The translations under genes and the position numbers were made by a program. From NCBI GenBank assembly GCA_024803745.1, contig JANJXV010000013.1, positions 5,394,001 through 5,458,000 of the forward strand: DNA of 64,000 nt, given 5' to 3'. The notes under the pieces are model-generated. The model was given only the letters and a program-made list of their open reading frames with translations. It searched no databases and was not told where the DNA came from. This stretch comes from Megascapheus bottae. Its lineage: Eukaryota; Chordata; Mammalia; Rodentia; Geomyidae. Numbering within the stretch: position 1 is the stretch's first letter; each line of letters starts with the position of its first letter. Positions 34,001 through 44,590 of the stretch are shown piece after piece.

Positions 34001-35214
34001 TTTTGACAAAGTCAAACAAAGGAGAGGCCGAACACATTGTAAAGTTTCCTGTAAAGCATGAGAGCAAGATGGGTTTAAGAAAAATTTTAAGATATAAGGT
34101 GCCAAACTATTCAAATATTTACATGTACAAAGTCACCACGATAAGACTTTGAACACATTAATATCCCAAATATTAAATACATATTAGGTGCTCTAACTTT
34201 GGAGATTCAGACACAGACAACACAGTCCACGATTCTGTCTTCATAAAGTAAGCTTAGAGGGCAGCTATACATGAAGCCGCAAATGACACTGCTCTAGACT
34301 AGATGTCAAGGACTTTGCTCTGAGAAGGAGAGACTTGAACGAGCAGATCCTAAGAGAAGGAGCCACCACCCTGTAAGCTAAGCAGAGAGGTTTGGAGATT
34401 GAAACAAGGTAGGAACTTACAGGATAGTGAAGGGTAAAAAGACTCGAGGACAGACACACAGACAGACATATGCAGACACACAAAGACATAGTGCACTTTT
34501 TGAAAAGATGGGGAGGAGTAAGAATGGAAATATAAAAGATGGATGTATGCATGATCACAGAATCCCCCTCGTGTTACTATTTCATGCTAATTAGAATACT
34601 GGGTAAATGACTGTGACATGGTGAAGGTAGTGCAGGTGAGGGAGAGAAGCCAAGAGTTTGATTTGGGGCATTGTTAGTATAAGAGGTCCACTGTCCATCA
34701 GGTAGAAATGCTTTGGTGTGTGGATCGTGTGATGGGCGTCTCGAATGCAGACTAGCCCTAGAGAGCCACGTGTGGTAACGTTGCCTCCACAGGCGACAGT
34801 TAAGCCTTGATGATTGATGGTGTGGCTGTGGGAATGTATCATGATGGTCTCTGGAAACTCAAGTCTCCCCTTGAAAGATGAGGTTATGGAGAAGGATCCA
34901 GCAAAGGAGATTTAGGCTTGATTGATGAGGTTAGAGGGAAACCAAGAACAAAGAAACCAGGAACAAAGAAGGTAGAGATTGCTTCTGCCAGGTACTACAT
35001 GGAGGCAGCCTTAGCTGGCTCATGCCTAGGATGGCTTGTGCCATGATAAAAGCAATGTCAGCACATGGAGAAGCCTGATCCAAGTCAGTTGAAGGGAGTA
35101 GGGGGCTGTAAGGAGATAAAAGCAACAGCACATCAGCAAAACGATGACTCGGTCACCTGTCACCTGCCTCCTTGAGCTACAGAGTTATACTCGGAGCAGG
35201 TTCTGCCATCTTAA

Positions 35215-35400
35215 CCTCAGTTACTAAGCTGGCTGCCATTTGTGAACGTGTCTAACCTTTCTTGGCACAGAATTCTTATCTGTGAGGTTGAGAAAATTGT
35301 ATAGCCCATCTCAGAATGTTGTGAGGATGAAATGAAGAGTGTGAGTTGGATTTGTTGTGTATTATGTGCCCAATACATATTAGTACTGACATTGGATAAG
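35215..35400 (+). repeat. Probable MIR fragment
   Basis: gaatgttgtgaggatgaaatg and gtgcccaatacatattagtac fit the MIR 3' half. Confidence 0.55.
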
Positions 35401-36824
35401 CCAACTAACTATTCGTTCAATTTCAAAGCTGTATGCTAATTATAGCCAAGAGTAATTGTTGGCATAAGGTACTACTTGTAATGATAACTGAACTTGTGTG
35501 AAGTTGTGATTATTCATAGCAGAAAACAAATGTTATTATAGGAAAGGTGTAGACGTATCTATATTAATTTTCCATGAATTATGCCATAATGGTAAGAGTA
35601 GCCAAAAAGCAGAAGAAATTGGGAAGGAATGGTTGCTAGGGGATTGGGGGAAGGAGATCACGATAGGTCAAAGAAACTGGCCAGCATAGAATGATCCAGA
35701 ATCAGGTGATGTGGTTAAATGCTTGTGTGGAGGAACCACTGACATTGTGATCACAGTTACCACCTATCCTTTTCTGTACATGGTGCTTGCTTTGGATTTT
35801 CTTACCAGTTTAGAAACTCGCATCTCCCCCCAACCCCAGTTTTGTTGCTTACATTTACTTCTACAGTATTTGTATTATGTAGGGTGCTAAAAGGGGGGGA
35901 TACCCTAATTGACTCCCTATGTTATTTATGGAAAAAATAAAGAGTCATCCATATATGATCAAATGTGATTGGTCACAAGGTCATTCTCTGGAAACACTGG
36001 AGCTAAGAAAAGCTCTCATGTGTAAACATGTCTATCTTAACCCATTGAGGGTTACCGCTGATGAACTCAGAGGATGGGGACATTACAGGTGGCCAAATAG
36101 TAGGATACATTGGCTTCAGGGAGTTATACTGGCAGTACAACCTGGGAGTGAAAGATGCCTGTGTCTTTGCTTGGTAAACCTTTCCAAGACAGCAAAAGAA
36201 AGCAAATAGGCCTCATAGTAGTTATATACATCGAGTGAATATTTCCTTCTGGGCTGATGAGTTTGTTTGACTAGAGGGGAAAATAGAAGAAGCTCCTGGG
36301 CAGATGGGAAAGATCAGTGTAGCTGCCCTGGGATCTTCCATTCTTGGGTGAAAAAACTGATATAGTTCTGCAGCTTGAATGATAGACCTTTCTAGATGTT
36401 TTCCCCAACTTCACAGCAGCTTAGAAGATTCCTTGGCAAAATATCATGAACATATCAAAAGACATTTGGGAAAAAACATGGAGTAGAGGTTGTGCTTCCC
36501 CAAAAGAAGTATAGTGGGAGCAATAGCTTCAAGCTATACACACCTCCAATTCTCTTAGCACTGTGTTTTCCTGTTATACTCAGCTTCATCTCCCAAGAAA
36601 GTCACTAGCATGAGCTAGTCTACAAATGGAACAACCTATTTTATCATAAGTGGAAAACAATTCTGTTATTTTCCAAACCTATGATCTCTCCATCATTTCT
36701 ACTAAAGGCCAGAGTAAATAAATCTGCTCATTGCTCATCTGCCTTAGATAGTTTGGTGTGACTCCTGCTGGTGGCAGGGTGATCTGTTTACGAGTCTTCT
36801 CTTTGTATTAGGCTGCATGGGGTT

Positions 36825-37000
36825 GGTTCTTTCACCACCACTTAGCAGGTGTGTGATCCTGGGTGGATTTACCAACTTGTCTGCATGTCAGCATTTTTTC
36901 CTGATTTCATGCTTCACAGGGAGAATTTAAAGATTAAATGAATCAATGTCTGCTAAGCATTGAGAATAGCTCCTGGCACATAAGGAGTACACTGTATATA
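36825..37000 (+). repeat. MIR fragment
   Basis: cttagcaggtgtgtgatcctgg, aaagattaaatgaatcaatg and gaatagctcctggcacataagg fit the MIR consensus order. Confidence 0.68.
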
Positions 37001-37344
37001 GGAGGTAATATTCTCTAACATGCATCTTGAGATAGAGATTACATTGGCTTTGTCAGAGAGGAAAGGAAGGCTCAGGCTTAACGCTTCCAGGAAACCTGCC
37101 TGGTAATGTTATTTATTTTTCTCTGTCAACAATCTTGCTTCTCATTTTCACATGTCTTCCCACTTTCAAGGCTTCCTGTGGAAGCAGAATGATAGGAGAT
37201 GTCAGAAGACCATCTGTACAAATACACTTAGCAATCATGTGGCTCAGTGAAGTCCTTTACCTGTATTACCACCAGTTTGGGGTGCGTGTGTGTGTGTGTA
37301 TGCTTGTTTGTGTACACATATTCATGCATACACAGGCATGCACT

Positions 37345-37543
37345 GTATTAGAACTAAAGCTTGAATTCAGGGCCTGGGTACTGTCCCTAGCCTCACTCAA
37401 GGCTAGTGCTCTATCACTTGAGCCACACTTCCATTTCTGCTTTTTGATGGCTAATTAGGGATGAATCTTAATAGACTTTTCTGCCCAGGCTGGCATCATA
37501 CCTAAGTTGTCAATCTCGGTGTATGAGCCACCAGTACCCAGCT
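37345..37543 (-). mobile_element. B1-like/Geo SINE, antisense
   Basis: gcttgaattcagggcctggg, ctcaaggctagtgctctatc, ttgatggctaattagggatg, ctgcccaggctggc, and a short head ending ccaccagtacccagct. A GT run precedes it at about 37285-37300. Confidence 0.88.
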
Positions 37544-38149
37544 CCCCACAAGTTCTTTATTGATACCATTTATCCAGGAAGGGTAAATTGTGCAGATCTC
37601 CAGAGTCAGTTGCATCCCCTAAGTTCTAGAAACTCTGAGTAAGTCACATCGCCTTTCTGAGCTGTTGGGCTCTGTACTGCACCACTGCCAATACCCTTCT
37701 AATAGTGCAAAGACTGAGGCAGAGTGAAAATGTCTGACGTATTACATCTGCTATGCAAATGTAGGAGCTGGCTCTTACACAACTATTGTGAGAATGAACC
37801 CTGAGTCTTAGCAGCTCACGCTGTGTGCATTGATGCCCGCCCAGGTTTTTCTCTACATTTTGTTGTCTTTGCCTGCTCCCCACTGGGCCGGGTAGATCCA
37901 CCTTCTCAAGGTATGGGGGAATACAAGTGGAGGCTGCAGATACAGTACCAATGGTGGGAAAGCATCTTATTGGTTAACACTGGTACTCCCAAGGACCAAT
38001 TACTGTCACTGCTGCCAAAGCTGATATATTTCTCAGAATGAGTTACAAAGAAATGTACATACCCAGAGAATGAGGATGCTGTGTGCTCACCCCCTGTGAT
38101 CTAAAATATGAGAGTCTAGGAGGGGCTGTTTTATAATTCATCAGGTTTC
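37544..38149. other. Unique sequence upstream of candidate promoter
   Basis: No repeats recognised. Small opposing open frames (37644-37901 minus, 37823-38041 plus) without motifs. Confidence 0.4.
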
Positions 38150-38206
38150 GCTAGTGAGTTCTGCAGGAGTCTTAGTTATAAAGGCAAGTGTGAACCGGAC
38201 GGCAGA
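38150..38206 (+). promoter_or_regulatory. Candidate TATA-type promoter
   Basis: TATAAA lies at 38177-38182 in a unique, repeat-free context, with the next 25-35 bp unusually CpG-containing for this window. A transcription start around 38205-38210 would fit TATA spacing. No experimental or comparative support is visible here. Confidence 0.35.
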
Positions 38207-38293
38207 CGGGAGAGCCTGGCACCAAGGAGACAGAGAAGCTGCTCTGGGTGCTGGCTGTCTCCTCCCTGCTTTGTTCCAATAATTTTGTGCTCG
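38207..38293 (+). other. Candidate untranslated first exon
   Basis: About 87 bp from the expected start to a consensus 5' splice site (exon ...gctcg, intron gtaagttc from 38294). It contains no ATG, so it would be 5'-UTR spliced to a downstream coding exon outside the recognisable part of the window. It is GC-richer than its surroundings and free of repeats. I do not recognise the gene. Confidence 0.33.
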
Positions 38294-38380
38294 GTAAGTT
38301 CCCTGGCTTTGCAGCTAATCATTGTTGTTGAATAAGCTTGGCATATGGATCTGTAGTTGAGAATATGCACTTGCTGTAAG

Positions 38381-38382
<2 letters not shown>

Positions 38383-38430
<48 letters not shown>
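38383..38430. repeat. (GT)24 microsatellite
   Basis: Perfect 48-bp GT run about 90 bp downstream of the candidate 5' splice site. Confidence 0.98.
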
Positions 38431-38433
<3 letters not shown>

Positions 38434-39720
38434 CTTCTGACAAATTTTACAATTCCCCTTTAATGAGTAAAAAAAAAATTGCTTAAAAGATGAAACAAAA
38501 CCCAGGAAATCAATTATTCACCTTGATCCTTGGAAGGCTGCTTTCTTTGGTTGCTAAAGTTTCTCAGATTTCATTCTGTCAGTTTCATTTGTTGAGGGAG
38601 CTCTGAAAAGAACAAGTCTCTTTGTCACAAAATTGTTTTTCTTAGCTGCCAAAATGAGGTATGTGCAAGCGTGGTTTATCCATTCCCCCCCCTTTCCCCA
38701 CCCCACTATCTAACTCTCCCCAGCGATCGGTAAATCTTACACAGACTGTTTGCCTGGTAACCAGCTCCAACCGAGCTGAACCTGTGTAAAAGCAAGATTC
38801 CAGTTGCAATCTTTTGTGTGAACAGAACTAAGGACTGTGAATAATTGGCATTGTGGAGATGATTGTAAAACTCAGTATGGTGGTTGTTCCTGCATTTTAC
38901 TGGAGTGGGCTCGGAATCCAGTGAGATTTGCTGTCGGCTTGCCTGTTGATGATGTGGGCAGAGAGGAAAAAAAAGGACTAGGTTGTTATGGAAAGAGCAC
39001 AGTACCTGCTCACGTAGCACAGCCAAATGCAGACACCATGACTTGTATTTGTGTAACTTTTGTCTGTTTTCTCTAGTTTCTTACAGGCATAAATGATTGC
39101 CTAAAACTGCATTTTTAGTTCTCTGGGTAAAATCTTCAAGCCCCTCCACACAGGCTACATGCTGACTCCTGGCCAGCTTAGCTGTGGAAAATCATTTCCT
39201 TGTCAGAAGGAAAAAGAAGCAATAGCTATTTGATTTCTCCTGTATTTCTTTTCCTCTGTCTAAACTACATGAAATCTAACAGCTTGACATATTTTTTTTA
39301 ATTTTTTGCAGAAGCAGATTTAACTGTAGTGTCACGTGGCATATTATATATGGAGAGAAATAGCAAGAACACTTTTCTAAATGGTTCAAGTGTGTCTGGC
39401 TGTTGACATGTGCTTTATTTTTACCAGCAAAGAGCTACTGTGGTTGAAATACATAATTATCCAAACTATCTTATACCCTACAGTACTTTCTCTTCATATG
39501 TAGAATCTGTAGTTCTCACAAAAGTAATCCCTCTTAGCATTATTATTGTGAGTAAAGTACATTTCTTTTTTATCATAGAATCTCAAGCTGCTTGGCTTAT
39601 TCTTTGCTTTTTCCTGTTAAATGTTTTAACCATTACTACCCTAACACTTCCCATGAAGTTATCTTTCCCTTTCTAGCATACTTTGATTACCCACTACCCA
39701 CACATGGCAAATTTGGAATG
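38431..39720. other. Unique block, possibly conserved
   Basis: No repeats recognised. The section 38700-39060 is stop-poor on the minus strand (a 106-codon frame at 38706-39026), but a plus-strand frame overlaps it and no domain is evident. It may be regulatory, downstream of the candidate promoter. Confidence 0.35.
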
Positions 39721-39722
39721 TG

Positions 39723-39760
<38 letters not shown>

Positions 39761-39762
39761 CA
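39721..39762. repeat. (AT)17 within a perfect 42-bp palindrome
   Basis: AT run 39725-39758 bounded by TGAA and TTCA, so the whole 42 bp is self-complementary and could extrude a cruciform. Confidence 0.93.
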
Positions 39763-40561
39763 GGAACATATTTCTCACTTGGACTTTTTTCTTCATAAAT
39801 AGCTTTTCCATATTTTACATTTCTCTGAACAAACTCTGTTTCAAGAACAGGGAGTGATGTATTGTGGTTGGCACTTAGGGTGTGTAACCTGAGACTTGGT
39901 TTTCTAATCTACAAGCAGTGTCCCACAAAGCGTCTGTAAAATGTCTTCTGTGCAGCTCAAAGCCTGTGAGCTACAGAAATAATGATGAGGACAATCATTG
40001 CAGATAAAAAAAAAAAACAACTATCTACCTTTTAGAGTCCAGCCAGCCCATGACATTTTGTAAAGCTCAGAATACACAGCCAAAGTTTCCTGGAAGTATT
40101 ACTGCCTCAACACCAAGAACAATGTAGCTATAAAGTACCTTTGGGATATATTATACTTGGAATTTGATTATACCACATTTTTCAGTCACATGCCACAGCC
40201 CGGAGCTTATTTTGCAGTCGTACCTGGATTTTGATTCAATATGGTCTTATGAAGAAATAAACCAACATACAGTCTCACTAAGCTGAATTTCTTCTCATCT
40301 GGTAGTTTTTTTTCCATCCTTGTCACCTACTTAGTATGAGGTATATTTACAAAAACAAAAGAAAATATAGCACGAGTTATTCTCCATTAAATGTACATGA
40401 GACTGATGCAAACTGTGCAAACTGTGTCAAGAACCTTGGAGTAGGCCACATAGAACCATGTGTCTCCAAATGGGATTAAAATGCAAAGAGGCAAATGTTA
40501 ATTTTGCCTTCATGACACATATAATTTCCTTTGAGAAAATGGGTGAGGTAGCACAGGGGGA

Positions 40562-40563
<2 letters not shown>
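39763..40563. other. Unique sequence, no gene seen
   Basis: Nothing recognised. Confidence 0.4.

Positions 40564-40593
<30 letters not shown>
40564..40593. repeat. T30 homopolymer
   Basis: Thirty consecutive T with no adjacent SINE or L1 body recognised. It could be the poly(A) tail of a nearly fully truncated antisense insertion. Confidence 0.95.
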
Positions 40594-40597
<4 letters not shown>

Positions 40598-40604
40598 AAA
40601 CTGT

Positions 40605-40790
40605 TCCAAGTCCTGGCTCCAGCATTGTGAGCATGAACAAGGCAAGTTCCTGGCATCTCTAAGAATTACTGTCTGGGTCTTACTCTCTATCCATAAATGG
40701 AGTTGATGAGCAACCAAGTAGATGACGTTGGTCAAACAAATGGTACTGTGTTCGGCACAGGGCATCTAGCAAAAGCTGGTTATTATTATC
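40605..40790 (+). repeat. Probable MIR fragment
   Basis: cctggctccagcattgtgagc, ggcaagttcctggcatctc and ggcacagggcatctagcaaa follow the MIR order. Confidence 0.5.
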
Positions 40791-41149
40791 ACAAGCTATA
40801 TTTTGTTGAATGTATTAACACATTTTGATATATGTTCATTTTGAAAGGCATTCATGGCAAATAGGGCATTTTTCCTACGGATCAAAATTTTATTTCTTAT
40901 AGCTAGACAATTCAGTTTTACTTCTACTTTAGTAACCTATAAAGACAGTTATTACATTTTGGCCCCATTTTAACTAATTTCTAGAATGATTCCCAAATCC
41001 TTATATAATTTCATTTTGAATAGAGATCATGGAAATAAATGGATGCCAAATAACATATCATAGTTTTCTGAATTCTCTGCCAAACAATAATTAAGCCACA
41101 ACTCCAGCCCTGACATTGTATTAAATTATGTTTGCAAAAGTAAATGACA
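40791..41149. other. Unique sequence, no gene seen
   Basis: Nothing recognised. Confidence 0.4.
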
Positions 41150-41340
41150 TTTATGATGGCCTAGCCACTGTGCTGAATGTTTTATACTCATTCTCTCACT
41201 AAATCTAATCATAGCACCCCTACCAGTTATATGAGAAAATAAGATTAGGAAAAACAGAGCTCACTTAAGTACCACGGCATTGGTCAACTTACTGTGTGGC
41301 ATTGCTGGGATTCCGAAATTGACACCATGGTTCCATTTTG
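41150..41340 (+). repeat. MIR fragment
   Basis: ctagccactgtgctgaatg, tcattctctcactaaatc, tatatgagaaaataagattagg and agctcacttaagtacc follow the MIR order. Confidence 0.65.
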
Positions 41341-41707
41341 GAAGCTTGGGCCAATGGTTGTTCTGATCCTTCTCCCTTACTTAATCCCTGCCAAAGATTA
41401 TAGAGCATAGAAAACATAAAGCTGGGGATCTTTCCTGGCTTATTCTAATTAAGATCACATTTTCCTAAGCCATCTTTCATGTCCTTTCTGAAGTAGAAGA
41501 TCTATAAGACAATACAAAATTTAAAAAGGTCACAAGGGATGATCTAATAGTTAAGACTTTGTAGCCTCAGCAGGCTTTTCTGGTACTATGGCTTTACAGG
41601 AGTCCATTGGCCAAGACAATAGCCCTACTGGGATCTTGTTTTCTTTCCTTTCCTGACCACATTCAGGCAAATGTTCCTACACTACTACACTCCTTTTTTA
41701 TTTTTGG
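41341..41707. other. Unique sequence, no gene seen
   Basis: Nothing recognised. Confidence 0.4.
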
Positions 41708-41949
41708 TGGATCATGGGGCTCTTCAGCTCAAGGCTAACGCCCTACCCCTGGGCCTAGCTGCTGTCCCTGTGCTCTTCAGTTCAAGGCTACCACCTTACC
41801 CTTGAGCCAAGCCACATTTCCCATTTTCTAGGGGTTAATTGGAGATAAGAGTCTCAGGTCCTTTTGTGCAGGGGCTGGCTTTGAACTGGGATCTCAGATC
41901 TCAGCCTCCTGAGTAGGTGGGATTACAGGCGTGAGTCACGGTGCATGGC
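41708..41949 (-). mobile_element. B1-like/Geo SINE with internal duplication, antisense
   Basis: The head and linker are near consensus (ttaattggagataagagtctc, gatctcagcctcctgagtagg). The Geo part contains a duplicated block: 41719-41753 and 41772-41806 are about 80 percent identical by eye at a 53-bp offset. Confidence 0.9.
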
Positions 41950-41984
41950 TTCCTATACTACTTCTTAAAGGCATCCCCTTCCCT

Positions 41985-42064
41985 TCCTGCTCCCACAGTG
42001 CTGGGCTAGAACCAGTACCTTATGCATACTAAGCAAGTATTATCACTGAATTGTACCCTCAGCT
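41985..42064 (-). mobile_element. Solo ID-like monomer, antisense, old
   Basis: gtgctgggctagaacc, cttatgcatactaagc and tatcactgaattgtaccctcagc match an antisense ID monomer with no Geo half. Confidence 0.65.
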
Positions 42065-42099
42065 TCCACTTGTCAGAGCTGTTCTTGCTGCTGCTGTTA

Positions 42100-42331
42100 T
42101 TTGTCCAGTCATGAGGCTTGAACTCAGGGAATAGGTGCTATCCCTGAGCTCTTTTTGCTCAAGTCTAGTGCTCTACCACTTCAAACCACAGTGCCACGTC
42201 TAGCTTTTGAGTGATTAATTGGATATGAGTCTCACAGGAACTTCTCTTCCCAAGATGGCTTTGAACTTCAGTCCTCAGATCTCAGCTCCTAAGTAGCTAG
42301 GATTACAGGCATGAGCCACCAGCACCCAACT
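42100..42331 (-). mobile_element. B1-like/Geo SINE, antisense
   Basis: ccagtcatgaggcttgaac, ctcaagtctagtgctctacc, gagtgattaattggatatgag, cagatctcagctcctaagtag, caggcatgagccaccagc. It is close to full length. Confidence 0.93.
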
Positions 42332-42695
42332 TCTTGGAGTTTTTGAGGGGAAACCAAGAGACTGTTACCATAGGGGGAAGTGGAGGTCATAGAAGAGTAT
42401 TTGTTGACCAAACTTGGACAGGTAACCTGGGTTATCTATTTGTCTGCACCCAAAGCATCCTGCGGTGTAGGATGGAACTATGGGTGAGAAGATTGGACCC
42501 AGGACATAGGAAAGGCCTCCACTTGTGTTCTTGGCCTGGGTTCCAAAACTATTATAGACAGCAGTGCTTTCAATTGTATAATGTATATTTCAGAGTACTA
42601 AGCCTAAAGGTGACCTGGTGGGGGTGTATTGCTTTTTTTGAACAAGAAAGTGGTGAAAAGGCTATGAAGATTTCAGACTAAAATCTTGGTTAAAT
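42332..42695 (+). other. 115-codon open frame of unknown meaning
   Basis: The frame 42334-42681 starts inside the edge of a SINE and has no recognisable domain, signal peptide or splice context. It is probably a chance frame. Confidence 0.12.
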
Positions 42696-43065
42696 TTCAT
42701 TTTTTAATTAACAGCAGCTTGACCCATCAAGGGTAGACACTGGCCTTTATTTTCAGTTCAGAGGCTTAACTGAACTGAATTTTAGTGTCAGCACATTACA
42801 GCCCAGTGTCATTTGTCTTTCATGTTATTTGAAAAATATTTGCTCAGAGAGACCATGGCTAATTTCAGGTGTCTTTCTTTAATTTCATATTATGGTGGTA
42901 ACCAGTGCTAAAACTAATAGAAGCCTGCCATTTGGAGTGCTGTTTTACAAGCCGGTATTAAAAACATAAACACAATTAATGACTTTGTGTGACCTTCTGA
43001 CATTATTATAGCCCCTTCTTCCTGTACAGAATTCCATTTTCCAAGTAGCACCTTTATGTCTCATG
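42696..43065. promoter_or_regulatory. Possible conserved non-coding block
   Basis: Repeat-free, AT-rich but complex, with several homeodomain-like ATTA words and a perfect 10-bp inverted repeat (42752-42761 and 42770-42779). It has the look of a developmental enhancer. This is inference from composition only. Confidence 0.3.
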
Positions 43066-44491
43066 TCAGGCTGGCAACAATGATCCCCATCTAAGGAAAA
43101 TCAATAGCCAAGGATTCCAGGCAGAAATCTCTATAATAATTTAAGAAAGTACAAAACAAAAATCTGAGGTCTTGGTGGGGTTTTCTTTTTGTTATTTAAC
43201 ACAGTGAATGTTAGGAGGCAATGGCATGAATAATAATTTGGTTTGGGGTTTGTTTCTGTCACTTATACTTCATGGAGTCATTTTCTAGGTGCAATAGCAG
43301 AAGGCATCATGGGACATATTCAGAGTCCTTGCAACCTAGCTTGCCTCCTCTCTAAAGCAAGTCTAGTAATTCCCATCTCTCAAGTCTGTTGGGAAGATGA
43401 GAATGGCATAGCTTATCCCACGGTGTTAGCTATTTTCTCATTCATGTGAAAGGACCTGCCACAGTAAATACTTAGTACATAATGTACCCACATTAAATAT
43501 CTGGAAATAGAACAGTTAAAATGACAACAGCTGAAGACTAAGGTGTGTGCTTATTTTGCTTAGAAGAAATGATAAGAAGGATGATGCAGAGAAAGAAAAC
43601 TAAAATAAAACAAGACAAAACCCCATCATTTCAGTTGAAACCTCTTTGTACTGTATGTTGCTAGTGGTAGTTTTCCTGTTGCTTCTTTTAAAAAAAATGC
43701 ATTATGTGTTATTTAAACTTCTGAAATGAGCACACACTATTTACATAATAAAGCACAAAAAGGAGAAAAAAGAAATTAGAAAATTAAATTAGGGTAGGAA
43801 ATGACTAGCAATAGGCGTGGACATCTAGCTGTGCAAAGGGAATCAAAGTAAAGTACTTGAAAAAGATGTACTTTGAAATAATTCAGATTGGCTTATAGCA
43901 TTTGGTTTCCAATTTGTCTATTAATCACTTATTAAATATAGACCATGTGCTAGGTGCTGTGCTAAGTGATAAAATTTCAACGGTGGAAAAGCTCACTCCT
44001 TGAACTCAGAGGATAACTCAAGAGCACAGCCTAAGTAAGCATAGGATTCCAGGGTGCTTCCTTTGTCACAGCAGGATCAAATAAGGCTTTCTTTTGCAAG
44101 TAACAGAAACTGACTCAAACTGACTCAACTCAATAAAGAAAATACACCAAGGATTGTGCTTACCAGTATAGCAGAACAGCCTACTTCCAGAGATCTGATC
44201 TCATGGCTTCAAGGCATGTAAAATAAAACCTTTCTCAAAACAGAACCAAGTAATTGTTGGATGCTCTGCTTATCTTTATTGCCAGAGTCACCAGCTAGGC
44301 TGCAAGAAAACTTCAACTACTTACCTCACTAAGACCTGAGGAGGTGATTGGATTTGAAGTTAAACCACACAATCAAAGGTTCTCATTTTTTCACAATGTA
44401 AATGCGAATTGATATTTAATTCAAGGTAAACCTTAAGAATTGAACCATATCATCATCATTACCATCTCCTTTTTTTTTCTTTTTTGTTTGA
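43066..44491. other. Unique with ancient-repeat traces
   Basis: MIR-like wording at 43340-43490, an ancient-repeat trace at 43925-43990, and a possible degraded DNA-transposon or LTR scrap at 44095-44240 that I cannot name. No gene seen. Confidence 0.35.
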
Positions 44492-44590
44492 GGCTCAAGT
44501 GGTAGAGCTCTAGCCTCGAGAAAGTGTAAGGACAGTGCTCAGGCCCTGAGCTCAAGCCCAGGACTGGCAAAAGAAAAAAAAAAAAAACAA
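44492..44590 (+). mobile_element. Solo Geo right monomer
   Basis: Starts exactly at ggctcaagtggtagagc and runs to ccaggactggc plus poly(A). The IDL half is absent and a T-rich stretch precedes it. It is close to consensus, so the 5' truncation was part of insertion rather than decay. Confidence 0.9.

Larger units (their letters stand above)
34001..37344. other. Mostly unique, with ancient-repeat relics
   Basis: Weak ancient-repeat wording at about 34190-34430 and MIR-like sequence at 35220-35400 and 36825-37000. Open frames such as 34265-34558 minus, 34591-34842 minus and 35919-36209 plus have no recognisable domain. A gacaga-rich stretch lies at 34445-34495. Confidence 0.4.

Noticed and set aside
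42334..42681. 115-codon frame as a possible gene
   Set aside because: It begins at a SINE edge and has no domain, splice context or sign of codon bias.
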